From assembly GCA_025058315.1 (NCBI GenBank), contig JANXET010000002.1:62001-126000 (forward strand): a stretch of DNA of 64,000 nt, read 5' to 3'. The translations under genes and the position numbers were made by a program. The stretch comes from Candidatus Bathyarchaeota archaeon (GTDB taxonomy: Archaea > Thermoproteota > Bathyarchaeia > Bathyarchaeales > Bathycorpusculaceae). The notes beneath the pieces are model-generated. The model ran no database searches, was not told the origin of the DNA, and worked only from the letters and a program-made list of their open reading frames with translations. Of the stretch, positions 51,679 to 60,429 are shown in pieces (the first letter of the stretch is position 1; the number at the start of each line of letters is the position of its first letter).

Positions 51679-52086
51679 ATGGATAAGAAACCAAAACTTA
51701 AGGTAACGCTTGTAACGGGGCGGACAATAGAGCAGGGTGCAGGGAAGGAATATGGCAAATTTTCAAGGAAGTATGGTGAAAGTGTTTCCACATGTTATAT
51801 GGACCCTGAGGACATGAAGAAGTTAGCTATACGCGATAGAACTAACATTCTAGTTTCCACAAAATATGGCTCAGTTGTGGTAAAAGCGGCAAAATCCTCG
51901 AGGGCGCCACACCCCGGCATCATTTATATACCTTATGGGCCATGGGTAAACGTGCTTGTTGATCCAGAAACTAATAGCATTGGAATGCCGACGTTAAAAG
52001 GTATTCCAGCTGAAGTCGAACCTGCCCCTGATAAGCCTATCTTAAGCTTAGAGGAGCTCCTTAAACAGCAGTTTAGGAAGGATTAA
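51679..52086 (+). CDS. fwdD: Formylmethanofuran dehydrogenase subunit D
   Basis: 135 residues; the molybdopterin-dinucleotide-binding small subunit. VTLVTGRTIEQGAGKEYGKF near the N terminus, CYMDPEDMKKLAIRDRTNIL and KSSRAPHPGIIYIPYGPWVN are FwdD/FmdD signatures. It pairs with FwdB to bind the tungsto- or molybdo-pterin. fwdB follows after one base. The leader has a gaggttt ribosome-binding site. Confidence 0.92.
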   Translation: MDKKPKLKVTLVTGRTIEQGAGKEYGKFSRKYGESVSTCYMDPEDMKKLAIRDRTNILVSTKYGSVVVKAAKSSRAPHPGIIYIPYGPWVNVLVDPETNSIGMPTLKGIPAEVEPAPDKPILSLEELLKQQFRKD

Positions 52087-52087
52087 A

Positions 52088-53542
52088 ATGACTGTTGTAA
52101 AGGCTGTAACCTGCCCGGTTTGCGGCTGCCTCTGCGACGACATAGAACTCACAGTTAGAAATGGGCGAATAATTAAGGTTAAAAACGGTTGCGCCATGTG
52201 TGAAGCTAAATTTCTGTCCCACGCCAGCGATCACAGACCAACGAAATCCATGATAAGAAGGGAAGGTAAACTTGTAGAAGTTTCTCTCGAGGAGGCCGTC
52301 CGAAAGGCTGCTGAGATACTTGTCGACGCTAGCTATCCCGTGCTTTACGGGTGGAGCTCTACAAGCTGCGAAGCCACAAAGGTTGGTATTGAATTATGTG
52401 AGGAGATAGGTGGTGTGATAGACAACACTGCAGTGGTTTGCCACGGTCCATCAATTCTAGCCGTCCAGCAAGTAGGTATACCATCATGCACCCTTGGCCA
52501 AGTAAGACATAGGGCTGATCTCATCATTTACTGGGGATGCGATCCGTGGAGTGCCCATCCAAGACATATCGAACGCTACACGGCATTTTCTGAAGGAAGA
52601 TTCGAGAAAAGCGCATGGAGAACCTACATAAATAAAGTGAAGGCGCTTGTCGGTAGCAAAAAAATTGAGAGTGCCATTAGACGCTTGGCCATAAAAAGCT
52701 GGGAGCCAGCTGTAGCGCGTGTTGAAAAGAGTCCATCTCAATATCTTTCAAGGGAAGGAAGAAAACTCATAGTTGTGGATGTTAGAAGAACAAAGACGGC
52801 TGAGATGGCTGACTACTTCATACAAGTGGAGCCTGGTAAGGACTATGAACTGTTTAAGGCTATGAGGGCGCTTATCCGTGATCAAGAGATTGAAGTTGAT
52901 AGGGTTGCAGGAGTTCCTGTGGAGTACTTAGAAGATGTTGTTGATGTTATGGTGAGCTGTGACTTTGGAGCGATATTCTTCGGTTTAGGTCTGACCATGG
53001 GCAGCGCCAAACTTAAGAACATTGAGGAGGCCATAAGACTTACCCGTGACCTAAACATGCGGACGAAATTCATCATAATGCCGATGAGAGGACACTTCAA
53101 CGTTGCAGGGGCCAATATAGTCTCTACTTGGGAAACCGGATACCCATTCGCTGTAGATTTCTCCTTAGGCTATCCAAGGTATAATCCTGGAGAGACCAGC
53201 GTAGTTGATATACTTTTAAGAAAGGAATCAGATGCCGCATTGGTTATCGCTTCAGACCCTGTTTCAAACTTTCCACATAAAGCGTCTGAGCACCTTGTAC
53301 AAAAACCATTAATAGTCATAGATGCTCACATGAACGTAACTGCTAGCATGGCTGATGTTTTCATCCCGGCGGCTATGGTGGGCATAGAAGCTGAAGGTAC
53401 CGCATACCGCATGGATCATGTGCCAATCCCATTGAAGAAAGTTGTGGATCCGCCTGAAGGCGTGTTTTCTGATGAGGAGATCTTGAGGCTGATCTTGTCA
53501 GAGGTTAGGAAGATAAAGAAAGAGAGGATGGAGGCTGGGTAA
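52088..53542 (+). CDS. fwdB: Formylmethanofuran dehydrogenase subunit B (catalytic Mo/W)
   Basis: 484 residues. It reduces CO2 to formate at the Mo/W bis-pterin centre, the formate then being passed to FwdA. The N-terminal cysteines CPVCGCLCDD (9-18) with C35/C38 bind a 4Fe-4S cluster. Cys118 in AVVCHGPSILAVQQ is the metal ligand, at the same number as in characterised FwdB; it is cysteine, not selenocysteine. IYWGCDPWSAHPRHIERY and MRGHFNVAGANIV are typical. It sits between fwdD and fwdA with 1-base spacings. Confidence 0.95.
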   Translation: MTVVKAVTCPVCGCLCDDIELTVRNGRIIKVKNGCAMCEAKFLSHASDHRPTKSMIRREGKLVEVSLEEAVRKAAEILVDASYPVLYGWSSTSCEATKVGIELCEEIGGVIDNTAVVCHGPSILAVQQVGIPSCTLGQVRHRADLIIYWGCDPWSAHPRHIERYTAFSEGRFEKSAWRTYINKVKALVGSKKIESAIRRLAIKSWEPAVARVEKSPSQYLSREGRKLIVVDVRRTKTAEMADYFIQVEPGKDYELFKAMRALIRDQEIEVDRVAGVPVEYLEDVVDVMVSCDFGAIFFGLGLTMGSAKLKNIEEAIRLTRDLNMRTKFIIMPMRGHFNVAGANIVSTWETGYPFAVDFSLGYPRYNPGETSVVDILLRKESDAALVIASDPVSNFPHKASEHLVQKPLIVIDAHMNVTASMADVFIPAAMVGIEAEGTAYRMDHVPIPLKKVVDPPEGVFSDEEILRLILSEVRKIKKERMEAG

Positions 53543-55237
53543 ATGGAACTCTTGATAAAGAATGGGTATGTATTCGATCCTTTGAACGGCATTAATGGAG
53601 AAAAAATGGATATTGCAGTTAAAAGCGGAAAAATTGTTGAGAAAGTCAGTAAAAAAGCCAAGGTGATTGATGCTTCTGGCATGACTGTGATGCCTGGCGG
53701 AGTTGACATCCACAGCCACATCGCTGGCGGTAAGGTTAACTCTGGAAGAATGCTAAGGCCTGAGGACCATTTCAGGGATGTTGAGAAAAAAACAGCGGTC
53801 ACAAGGTCTGGCGTAGGCTACTCGATACCTTCTACCTTTACAACCGGCTACCGATATGCTCGAATGGGCTGGACAACGGTTATGGATCCAGCCATGCCGC
53901 CTTTAGAAGCTAAGCACACTCATGAGGAGCTAAGCGATATACCAATAATTGACAAGGCAAGTTATCCATTGCTCGGAGACTGGTGGTTTGTTCTTGAATA
54001 TCTCAGGGACGGAAGGATTGAAGAATGTGCTAGGCATGTGGCTTGGATGTTGAAGGCAACTAAGGGTTATGCAATAAAGATTGTGAATCCTGGAGGACTT
54101 GAGGCTTGGGGGTTTGGGCGGAATGTTCACAGTATAAATGATCCGATACCCAACTTTTGTATTACACCGCGCGAGATCATACGCGGACTGTGCAAAGTTA
54201 ACAAACTTCTACATCTCCCACACACGATACACCTTCACACAAACAACCTCGGTATGCCTGGAAACTACCTAACTACGCTAGAGACTATGAGATGTGTCGA
54301 GGACATGTATGACGGCGGAAAGCCTGTTATGCATATAACTCACTGTCAGTTTTCAGCCTTCAAAGGTGAAGACTGGCGAACTTTTGACACCGGAGCTGAA
54401 GAAATAGCTGAATATATGAATGCTCACTCCCATGTTACTTTGGATATGGGGCAAGTCATATTCACGGACACAACTACTATGACTGCCGATGGCCCATTCC
54501 AATACACTCTTTACACGCTCACCGGGAACAAGTGGGTGAACCATGATGTGGAAACTGAAACAAGCTCTGGTATAGTGCCCTTCCAATACAGGCCAAAGAG
54601 CGCGGTTCACGCAACTCAATGGTCAATAGGACTTGAACTAGCACTTCTAATTAAGGATCCATGGAAGATTTTCCTAACCACGGATCACCCTAATGCTGGT
54701 CCATTTATAGGTTATCCGCAAGTTATCGCGTGGCTGATGAGCTGTAAAGCCCGTGAAGAGACGTTGAAGAAGCTACATCCAAAAGCTAGGAAAAAAAGCC
54801 TTCTGCCAACTATAAATCGTGAATTTAGCCTTTATGACATTGCAGTTGTTACCCGCGCTGGACAGGCGCTAGCCTTGGGTCTTACATTTAAAGGGCATTT
54901 AGGCGTGGGAGCGGACGCTGACATTGCCATATACAATATCAATCCTGAAAAGCTTGATCCTTCAAGGGACTACGAAGCCGTAATAAAAGCTTTTGGATGT
55001 GCTGCCTACACGATTAAGGGCGGTGACATTGTAGTGGAGAATGGAGAAGTGCTTAAACATGTGCCTGGAGCAACCCTTTGGGTTAATGTCGAAACCTGCA
55101 AGCCATGCGAAATGGAGGTGGATGAGGGACTGAAGAGACGGTTCAGAGAGTACTGGACCGTAGAATATGAGAATTACCCAGTTGACGAGCATTACTTGGC
55201 AATTTCACGTAAAATAAACGTTAAGGCTGATGTATGA
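53543..55237 (+). CDS. fwdA: Formylmethanofuran dehydrogenase subunit A (amidohydrolase)
   Basis: 564 residues of an amidohydrolase-fold enzyme that condenses formate with methanofuran. DIHSHIAGGKVN (His57, His59) supplies the metal pair; VNPGGLEAWGFGRNVHSIND, HLHTNNLGMPGNYLTTLETM and FLTTDHPNAGPFIGYP follow at the expected places. Length is normal. It begins directly after fwdB and overlaps fwdC by 4 bases. Confidence 0.96.
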   Translation: MELLIKNGYVFDPLNGINGEKMDIAVKSGKIVEKVSKKAKVIDASGMTVMPGGVDIHSHIAGGKVNSGRMLRPEDHFRDVEKKTAVTRSGVGYSIPSTFTTGYRYARMGWTTVMDPAMPPLEAKHTHEELSDIPIIDKASYPLLGDWWFVLEYLRDGRIEECARHVAWMLKATKGYAIKIVNPGGLEAWGFGRNVHSINDPIPNFCITPREIIRGLCKVNKLLHLPHTIHLHTNNLGMPGNYLTTLETMRCVEDMYDGGKPVMHITHCQFSAFKGEDWRTFDTGAEEIAEYMNAHSHVTLDMGQVIFTDTTTMTADGPFQYTLYTLTGNKWVNHDVETETSSGIVPFQYRPKSAVHATQWSIGLELALLIKDPWKIFLTTDHPNAGPFIGYPQVIAWLMSCKAREETLKKLHPKARKKSLLPTINREFSLYDIAVVTRAGQALALGLTFKGHLGVGADADIAIYNINPEKLDPSRDYEAVIKAFGCAAYTIKGGDIVVENGEVLKHVPGATLWVNVETCKPCEMEVDEGLKRRFREYWTVEYENYPVDEHYLAISRKINVKADV

Positions 55238-56061
55238 TGATAGTTCTAACTCCAATAAGAGAATTTAAAGTTCCAATATTTGCAGAGTGTATAAGCCCTG
55301 AAGTTTTTGAAGGAAAGAATATTGTCCAAATAGGTCAACTGCCAGTCTATGAGGGTAACCGAGAGAAGAAATTGCAGGAGCTATTTAAGATTGAAGAGGC
55401 TAAAACAGCTGAGGGGGTTGCAGAGCCCGCGATAACTATACAAGGAGACGTAAGCAAGCTCAAATACATAGGTGCTGGAATGACGAAGGGTGAGATAGTT
55501 ATAAATGGCAGCGTGGGCATGTACCTCGGCGAAGAGATGAAGGGAGGAAAAATAACAGTTTACGGAAATGCCGGTGGATGGGCAGGCTCCGCAATGAAAG
55601 GCGGAACTATAGAGATCCATGGAGATGCAGGGGATTATTTAGCCGCACCTTACCGTGGAAGCACCCAAGGAATGTCTGGTGGGAAAATAATTGTCTATGG
55701 AAACGCCGGGGTGGATGCTGGAGCCTACATGAGAAAAGGCATTATAAAAGTGCATGGAAATGCTGGACAATTCGTAGGCGTAGGCATGCATGATGGTGTG
55801 ATCTATGTGAAAGGCAACTGCGATGGAAGAGCCGGATCATGTATGACTGGCGGAACCATCGTGATAAGCGGATTCATCGAATCCATCTTGCCGACATTCA
55901 CTTTCGAAGGCTTAAAAAAGAAAGTCAAGATTGAAGAAAGCGAAGTAGTAGAGGTGCCCCTTTACCTCTTCATCGGAGACCTGACCGAGAATGGTAAAGG
56001 CAAACTATATGTTTCCAAGGCAAATAATCCTCAACTGTACTATTATGAAAGATTTCTCTAG
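55234..56061 (+). CDS. fwdC: Formylmethanofuran dehydrogenase subunit C
   Basis: 275 residues. The C-terminal two thirds are the glutamate-synthase alpha-like beta-helix of FwdC: repeated G-x-x-G units such as GNAGGWAGSAMKGGTIEIHG and GNAGVDAGAYMRKGIIKVHG. It anchors FwdA and FwdB in the complex. Start ATG 55234 overlaps the fwdA stop. Subunits E, F, G and H are missing here, so electron delivery must use other carriers, for example the polyferredoxin at 35986. Confidence 0.93.
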   Translation: MMIVLTPIREFKVPIFAECISPEVFEGKNIVQIGQLPVYEGNREKKLQELFKIEEAKTAEGVAEPAITIQGDVSKLKYIGAGMTKGEIVINGSVGMYLGEEMKGGKITVYGNAGGWAGSAMKGGTIEIHGDAGDYLAAPYRGSTQGMSGGKIIVYGNAGVDAGAYMRKGIIKVHGNAGQFVGVGMHDGVIYVKGNCDGRAGSCMTGGTIVISGFIESILPTFTFEGLKKKVKIEESEVVEVPLYLFIGDLTENGKGKLYVSKANNPQLYYYERFL

Positions 56062-56072
56062 GCGGTGTTAAA

Positions 56073-57035
56073 TTGAGTGACACATTAAGCGTAAACATGT
56101 TGGCTTGGAGGATTCTGGAGAAAATATTGCAAAAGCCTGACTATTATGGAGTAAAGATAGAAAAGACGCAGAACGGCGCTACAATCGTAGATGCAGGAAT
56201 CGAAGCAAGAGGCGGTTTCGAGGTTGGAAGGCTGATAACGGAAATCTGTCTAGGGGGTTGTGGAAAAGCCAAGATAAGTGTGACGCATTACGGTGAGCTT
56301 GAGCTTCCATCCGTCTTTGTATACACTGATCACCCGGCGATATCGACATTAGGCTCACAGTTTGCAGGCTGGAACATAAAGGGTGAGGATTATTCAGCCA
56401 TAGGCTCCGGGCCAGCTAGGGCTCTATCCTTAAAACCCAAGGAAATATATGAAGAAATTGGATACCGCGATCAGTGCGATAGGGCTATAGTGGTCTTGGA
56501 GACTGACAAGCGTCCTCCAAGCAAGCTAATACAGCGAATAGCTGAAGACTGCCATGTCCAATGCGAAAAACTTGCGCTAATACTGACGCCAACTGCAAGC
56601 GCAGCAGGCTCAACACAAGTAGCTGGAAGGATTGTTGAAACAGGTCTTCATAAACTCTCAAAGCTAGGACTTGACCCGAAAACGGTTCTTTATGCCTGGG
56701 GATACGCCCCCATACCGCCAGTTCATCCCAAATTCGTCAAGGCAATGGCGAGAACCAACGATGCAATACTATATGGTGGAGTAAGCTACTACGTAGTAAA
56801 CTACGACGATGAGGCAAAACTGGAGGAGATTGTACAGAAAGCACCATCAAAGGTCTCAAGGGACTATGGAAAATCATTTTTCGATATTTTCAAGGGAGCT
56901 GGCTATGACTTTTACAAAATAGATCCTAACATATTCGCGCCAGCTGTACTTATCGTAAACAACACTAAAACAGGGAAAATTTTCAAGGCAGGCGAAATTA
57001 ACCCGGAAATATTAACTAAATCGTTTATTCAATAA
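56073..57035 (+). CDS. mch: Methenyl-tetrahydromethanopterin cyclohydrolase
   Basis: 320 residues. Converts formyl-H4MPT to methenyl-H4MPT, the third step of the archaeal C1 branch after Fwd and Ftr. GARGGFEVGRLITEICLGG-like glycine-rich segment, SVFVYTDHPAISTLGSQFAG, GSGPARALSLKP and LILTPTASAAGSTQVAGRIV are diagnostic. Start is TTG 56073, 11 bases after fwdC. Ftr, Mtd and Mer are not in this window. Confidence 0.95.
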   Translation: MSDTLSVNMLAWRILEKILQKPDYYGVKIEKTQNGATIVDAGIEARGGFEVGRLITEICLGGCGKAKISVTHYGELELPSVFVYTDHPAISTLGSQFAGWNIKGEDYSAIGSGPARALSLKPKEIYEEIGYRDQCDRAIVVLETDKRPPSKLIQRIAEDCHVQCEKLALILTPTASAAGSTQVAGRIVETGLHKLSKLGLDPKTVLYAWGYAPIPPVHPKFVKAMARTNDAILYGGVSYYVVNYDDEAKLEEIVQKAPSKVSRDYGKSFFDIFKGAGYDFYKIDPNIFAPAVLIVNNTKTGKIFKAGEINPEILTKSFIQ

Positions 57036-57061
57036 TCTTCTTCTCTTATTTTGTTAGATCT

Positions 57062-57628
57062 CTAGCGCTTCGCGTTTGATCTTATCAATTTAGAAACCAA
57101 TCTTCCCAGCGGAATCGTGTACAGGGAAAGAGTGGCATTAAATAGCACCGTTAAAGGAATGGTTGCCATTATCACCTCTTCAGGAAAGGCAAAACCTATA
57201 GGCGGTGGAAATCGTAAGAAGGTATAATTTATAGCAGCCATAATAGCTGCACGCGATGTCATCCCGAATATCGTGAAAAGAGCAGTTGTCCTGACATCAA
57301 AACTATCCTCTGTTTTATTTAAAAAAGGGATCTTTTTAACGATAAAAATGCCTAAAAGCATACTAAGTACTGCTGCCAAATTATAGAACGGCCCAGTCGG
57401 CAACGCCCCTGGAAAAAGTGCAAGCAGAACCACTGTGTTTAAGGCTGCAATGGAGATCCCGCGCTTTAGACCATATAGAAACGCTGCTGTAACTATGGGT
57501 ATTTCCCATAACCCGTATATAAGAAATGGAGCGTACGGCGCTGGTATTCCTATCCCTGAAATGGCTGGATTTAAAACTATTGTTAAAGCTGCAAATACAG
57601 CGGTTGCAACTATATTTTTCGTGTTCAT
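57062..57628 (-). CDS. Membrane protein, ECF S-component-like
   Basis: 188 residues with about six helices, starting MNTKNIVATAVFAALTIVLN and AFLYGLKRGISIAALNTVVL, then a cytosolic linker and LFTIFGMTSRAAIMAAINYT. The layout resembles RibU-type S components (riboflavin or another vitamin), but no riboswitch precedes it and the call is by pattern. It is convergent with mch. Confidence 0.62.
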   Translation of the reverse strand: MNTKNIVATAVFAALTIVLNPAISGIGIPAPYAPFLIYGLWEIPIVTAAFLYGLKRGISIAALNTVVLLALFPGALPTGPFYNLAAVLSMLLGIFIVKKIPFLNKTEDSFDVRTTALFTIFGMTSRAAIMAAINYTFLRFPPPIGFAFPEEVIMATIPLTVLFNATLSLYTIPLGRLVSKLIRSNAKR

Positions 57629-57755
57629 ATTTTCTTCCTTTTACTTTTAGTTTTCATGTTCTTATTTAAGAGTAGCTACCCAAAAAAGAGTACATAAAAC
57701 GTCAACATCTATATATTGTGTTTTGTCCAAAGATAATTGAGGGTAAGGGCTGAAC

Positions 57756-58685
57756 TTGCAGAATGATTTGCAGCGGATAGTAAGCGAAGCCGTAGTGGTT
57801 GATGGCGAGGTTTTTAAGCAACTTGTGGAAGAGGCTGTAGAACTAATATGCAGTGAGAATGGGCGAGTTGGAGCTTTTGAGGTTTATGGAAGACTCGCCA
57901 GGTTTCCCCCGATGGGGGAGGCTTTAATAATTGGAGACTTGCACGGAGATCTGGAAAGCCTCACTAAGATTCTTGAACAAAGTAATTTTATTCAAAGGAT
58001 GCGGCAGAATCCAAGCTCCGTAACAGTTTTTCTAGGCGACTATGGAGATAGAGGATACTCGTCTGCGGAGGTTTACTACGTTATTCTGAGGCTTAAAATG
58101 TTGTTCCCTGGACAAATAATATTACTTAGAGGTAACCATGAGGGGCCAGAAGATCTTCCGGTTTACCCTCACGATCTTCCTTTTCAATTTAGAAATAGAT
58201 TTGGTAAATTGTGGCGAATGGTTTATGAGAAAATCCGTGAACTTTTCGGGTGTTTGTATAATGCCGTGATTGTTGATGCTCATTCACTTATGGTTCACGG
58301 TGGATTATCATTGCAGATGAGGACTCTTGAAGATTTAGCCTTCGCTCATAAGAAGTATCCTGAAAAGCGAATTCTGGAGGATTTATTGTGGAGTGACCCA
58401 AGTGAAAACATCAATGAGGCATGCACTTCACCTAGAGGGGCCGGAGTGCTTTTTGGTCGAAGAGTTACGGAACAGGTACTGGATGGCTTCGGAGTTAAGC
58501 TTCTCATTAGGGGGCATGAGCCATGCTGGTGGGGCTTTAAGATAAACCATAATGGACGGGTTCTAACATTATTCTCAAGGAAAGGTCCGCCTTACTTCAA
58601 TGAGTACGGTGCATATCTGCTAATGAATCTCTCAATGGAGTTTCATAATGCCGAACAATTAGCTTCTCATGTTCATAAGTTTTAG
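57756..58685 (+). CDS. PPP-family serine/threonine protein phosphatase
   Basis: 309 residues with all PPP motifs: GDLHGD (about residue 67), GDYGDRG (usually GDYVDRG), RGNHEGPED, VHGG and RGHEPCWWGF. The family dephosphorylates Ser/Thr with a two-metal centre. PP1/2A-like proteins are present in some archaea but their targets are mostly unknown. The Val-to-Gly change in GDYVDRG is minor. Start TTG 57756 lies after gggtaaggg. Standing alone before the MptN-like ligase. Confidence 0.92.
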   Translation: MQNDLQRIVSEAVVVDGEVFKQLVEEAVELICSENGRVGAFEVYGRLARFPPMGEALIIGDLHGDLESLTKILEQSNFIQRMRQNPSSVTVFLGDYGDRGYSSAEVYYVILRLKMLFPGQIILLRGNHEGPEDLPVYPHDLPFQFRNRFGKLWRMVYEKIRELFGCLYNAVIVDAHSLMVHGGLSLQMRTLEDLAFAHKKYPEKRILEDLLWSDPSENINEACTSPRGAGVLFGRRVTEQVLDGFGVKLLIRGHEPCWWGFKINHNGRVLTLFSRKGPPYFNEYGAYLLMNLSMEFHNAEQLASHVHKF

Positions 58686-58763
58686 GAGTTTTGCATGCTT
58701 ATTGCGAAATTCGGAAACTTTAAGAGTTAAAGTAGCTGCATTTCCAATGTTAAAGCGGGGATC

Positions 58764-59648
58764 ATGAGTTTGCAAATTGGCATTGTAGCCAAAGACGCTA
58801 ACGCCTATGGCTCTATTGCCCTTCGAGAGGCACTTAAAAAGAGGCGTATACGGAATATATGTTTGAGTTTTCCTCAGCTTGTAGCCCGTGTGGGCTATAA
58901 GCCTTATGTAAGCCTGAGACGTCGTGACCTGCTGGAAGATTTTGATGCCCTTATTATTCGACCTATAGGACGCGGCTCCCTTGAAGAGATAGTTTTCAGA
59001 ATGGACCTGCTATATAGGCTTGAGAGAATGGGCTTGTATGTTGTTAATCCGCCAGAAGCTATCGAGCACTGCGTGGATAAATACGACATTTTAACCATAT
59101 TAGAGGAAACGGGAATTCCCGTTCCTCGTACAGTGGTAACAGAAAGTCCCGAAGAGGCTTTAAAAGCTTTTCATGAGCTTGGTGGAGATGTTGTTGTCAA
59201 GCCCATCTTCGGATCCAGGGGCATAGGCTCTACGCGTATTTCAGATCCGGACATAGCTCAAACAGTTTTTAGCACCATTAGCTTCTATCATGGCGTTATA
59301 TATATTCAAGAGTTCGTTCCTCATGGTTTTTCTGATATAAGGGCGTTTGTAATAGGTGACCATGTAGCCGCCGCAATTCGCCGTGTTGCTAAAAGCTGGA
59401 AGACAAATTATAGTCAAGGCGCTATTCCCGAGCCAATAGAACTCAATCCAGAACTTGAGAATTTAGCTGTAAGGGCGGCTAAAGCCGTACGATGTAAAAT
59501 TGCTGGCGTGGATATCCTGGAAAGTTCAAGGGGCGCCTTGGTGGTAGAAGTTAACAGCCAGCCTGGATGGAAAGGTCTACAGTCCGTTACTAGCGTCAAT
59601 ATAGCTGATGAGATAGTGAAGTACGTGCTCTCAGAGCTGAAAAGGTAG
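58764..59648 (+). CDS. mptN: RimK-type ATP-grasp ligase, probable MptN
   Basis: 294 residues of ATP-grasp enzyme. YDILTILEETGIPVPRTVVT, VVKPIFGSRGIGSTRISD, YIQEFVPHGFSDIRAFVIGD and GVDILESSRGALVVEVNSQP carry the nucleotide- and metal-binding elements. RimK relatives add glutamate to ribosomal S6, LysW or pterins. The proximity of mch and fwd supports tetrahydromethanopterin:glutamate ligase (MptN), the step forming tetrahydrosarcinapterin; the lysine-biosynthesis LysX role is the alternative. Confidence 0.8.
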   Translation: MSLQIGIVAKDANAYGSIALREALKKRRIRNICLSFPQLVARVGYKPYVSLRRRDLLEDFDALIIRPIGRGSLEEIVFRMDLLYRLERMGLYVVNPPEAIEHCVDKYDILTILEETGIPVPRTVVTESPEEALKAFHELGGDVVVKPIFGSRGIGSTRISDPDIAQTVFSTISFYHGVIYIQEFVPHGFSDIRAFVIGDHVAAAIRRVAKSWKTNYSQGAIPEPIELNPELENLAVRAAKAVRCKIAGVDILESSRGALVVEVNSQPGWKGLQSVTSVNIADEIVKYVLSELKR

Positions 59649-59661
59649 CGTGGTAGGAAAT

Positions 59662-60429
59662 ATGAAGATAATTGAAGTTAAGATTGTTAAATTAGACACA
59701 GCTAAGTGGAGCGCTGAAATAGTTAAGGATTATGTGGCTGAAGATAGGCAACTTCAAATATTCCTAAACGGCAAGTTATATGCAACTATGTCATGTTCTC
59801 CAGACGACCTTAAAGAACTCGCTATAGGGCATCTTCTCTCAGATGGCTTGATAAAAGCCTTAGAGGAAATAGAAGAAATAACAATAGAAGAAACAGGTGT
59901 ATGCAGCATAAATGTCAGGACCCGACCAGGAGTTTCTAGAGGTTCTTCTCGCGTAATAGCAGCAACGTACAGTAAGCCAAAAAATCATACCTTAAAAAGA
60001 CTGTGCAAAGTGCGATCTAATATTATGGTTAAGGCTGAGACGATCTTGAAATGCGTTGAAACTCTAAGCAAAATAGCTGAAACTTACAGAAAAACTGGAG
60101 GCGTCCATGTGGCGGCTATATACAAAGGTGATGGATCGCTTATATGTTTCGCTGAGGATGTAGGGCGATATAATGCTGTGGACAAGGCTATAGGCAAGTG
60201 CGCACTGGCTAAAGCCAATTTTAATGAATGCTTGCTCGCAGTTAGCGGTAGACTTTCAAGCGATATGGTGTCTAAAGCAGCTACTGTGAGAATACCCATA
60301 ATAGCTTCAATATCAGCCGCGCTTAGTTCAGGAGTTAAAGTAGCAAAAGCTGCAAACATAACGCTGATAGGTTTTGTTCGTGGGAACCGCATGAATATCT
60401 ATAATGCGGCTGAGAGAATCATTTCATAA
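59662..60429 (+). CDS. fdhD: FdhD-like protein (molybdopterin sulfuration)
   Basis: About 255 residues. CSPDDLKELAIGHLLSDGLI and GGVHVAAIYKGDGSLICFAE-DVGRYNAVDKAIG are characteristic of FdhD, which sulfurates the molybdenum centre of formate dehydrogenase. The paired cysteine motif (CxxC) of bacterial FdhD is not visible: the matching loop reads TYSKPKNHTLKRLCKVRSN with a single Cys. ATG 59662 is preferred with a ggtagga site. The target is probably Fwd, since no formate dehydrogenase is seen. It overlaps the convergent HypE-like gene by 31 bases. Confidence 0.85.
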   Translation: MKIIEVKIVKLDTAKWSAEIVKDYVAEDRQLQIFLNGKLYATMSCSPDDLKELAIGHLLSDGLIKALEEIEEITIEETGVCSINVRTRPGVSRGSSRVIAATYSKPKNHTLKRLCKVRSNIMVKAETILKCVETLSKIAETYRKTGGVHVAAIYKGDGSLICFAEDVGRYNAVDKAIGKCALAKANFNECLLAVSGRLSSDMVSKAATVRIPIIASISAALSSGVKVAKAANITLIGFVRGNRMNIYNAAERIIS

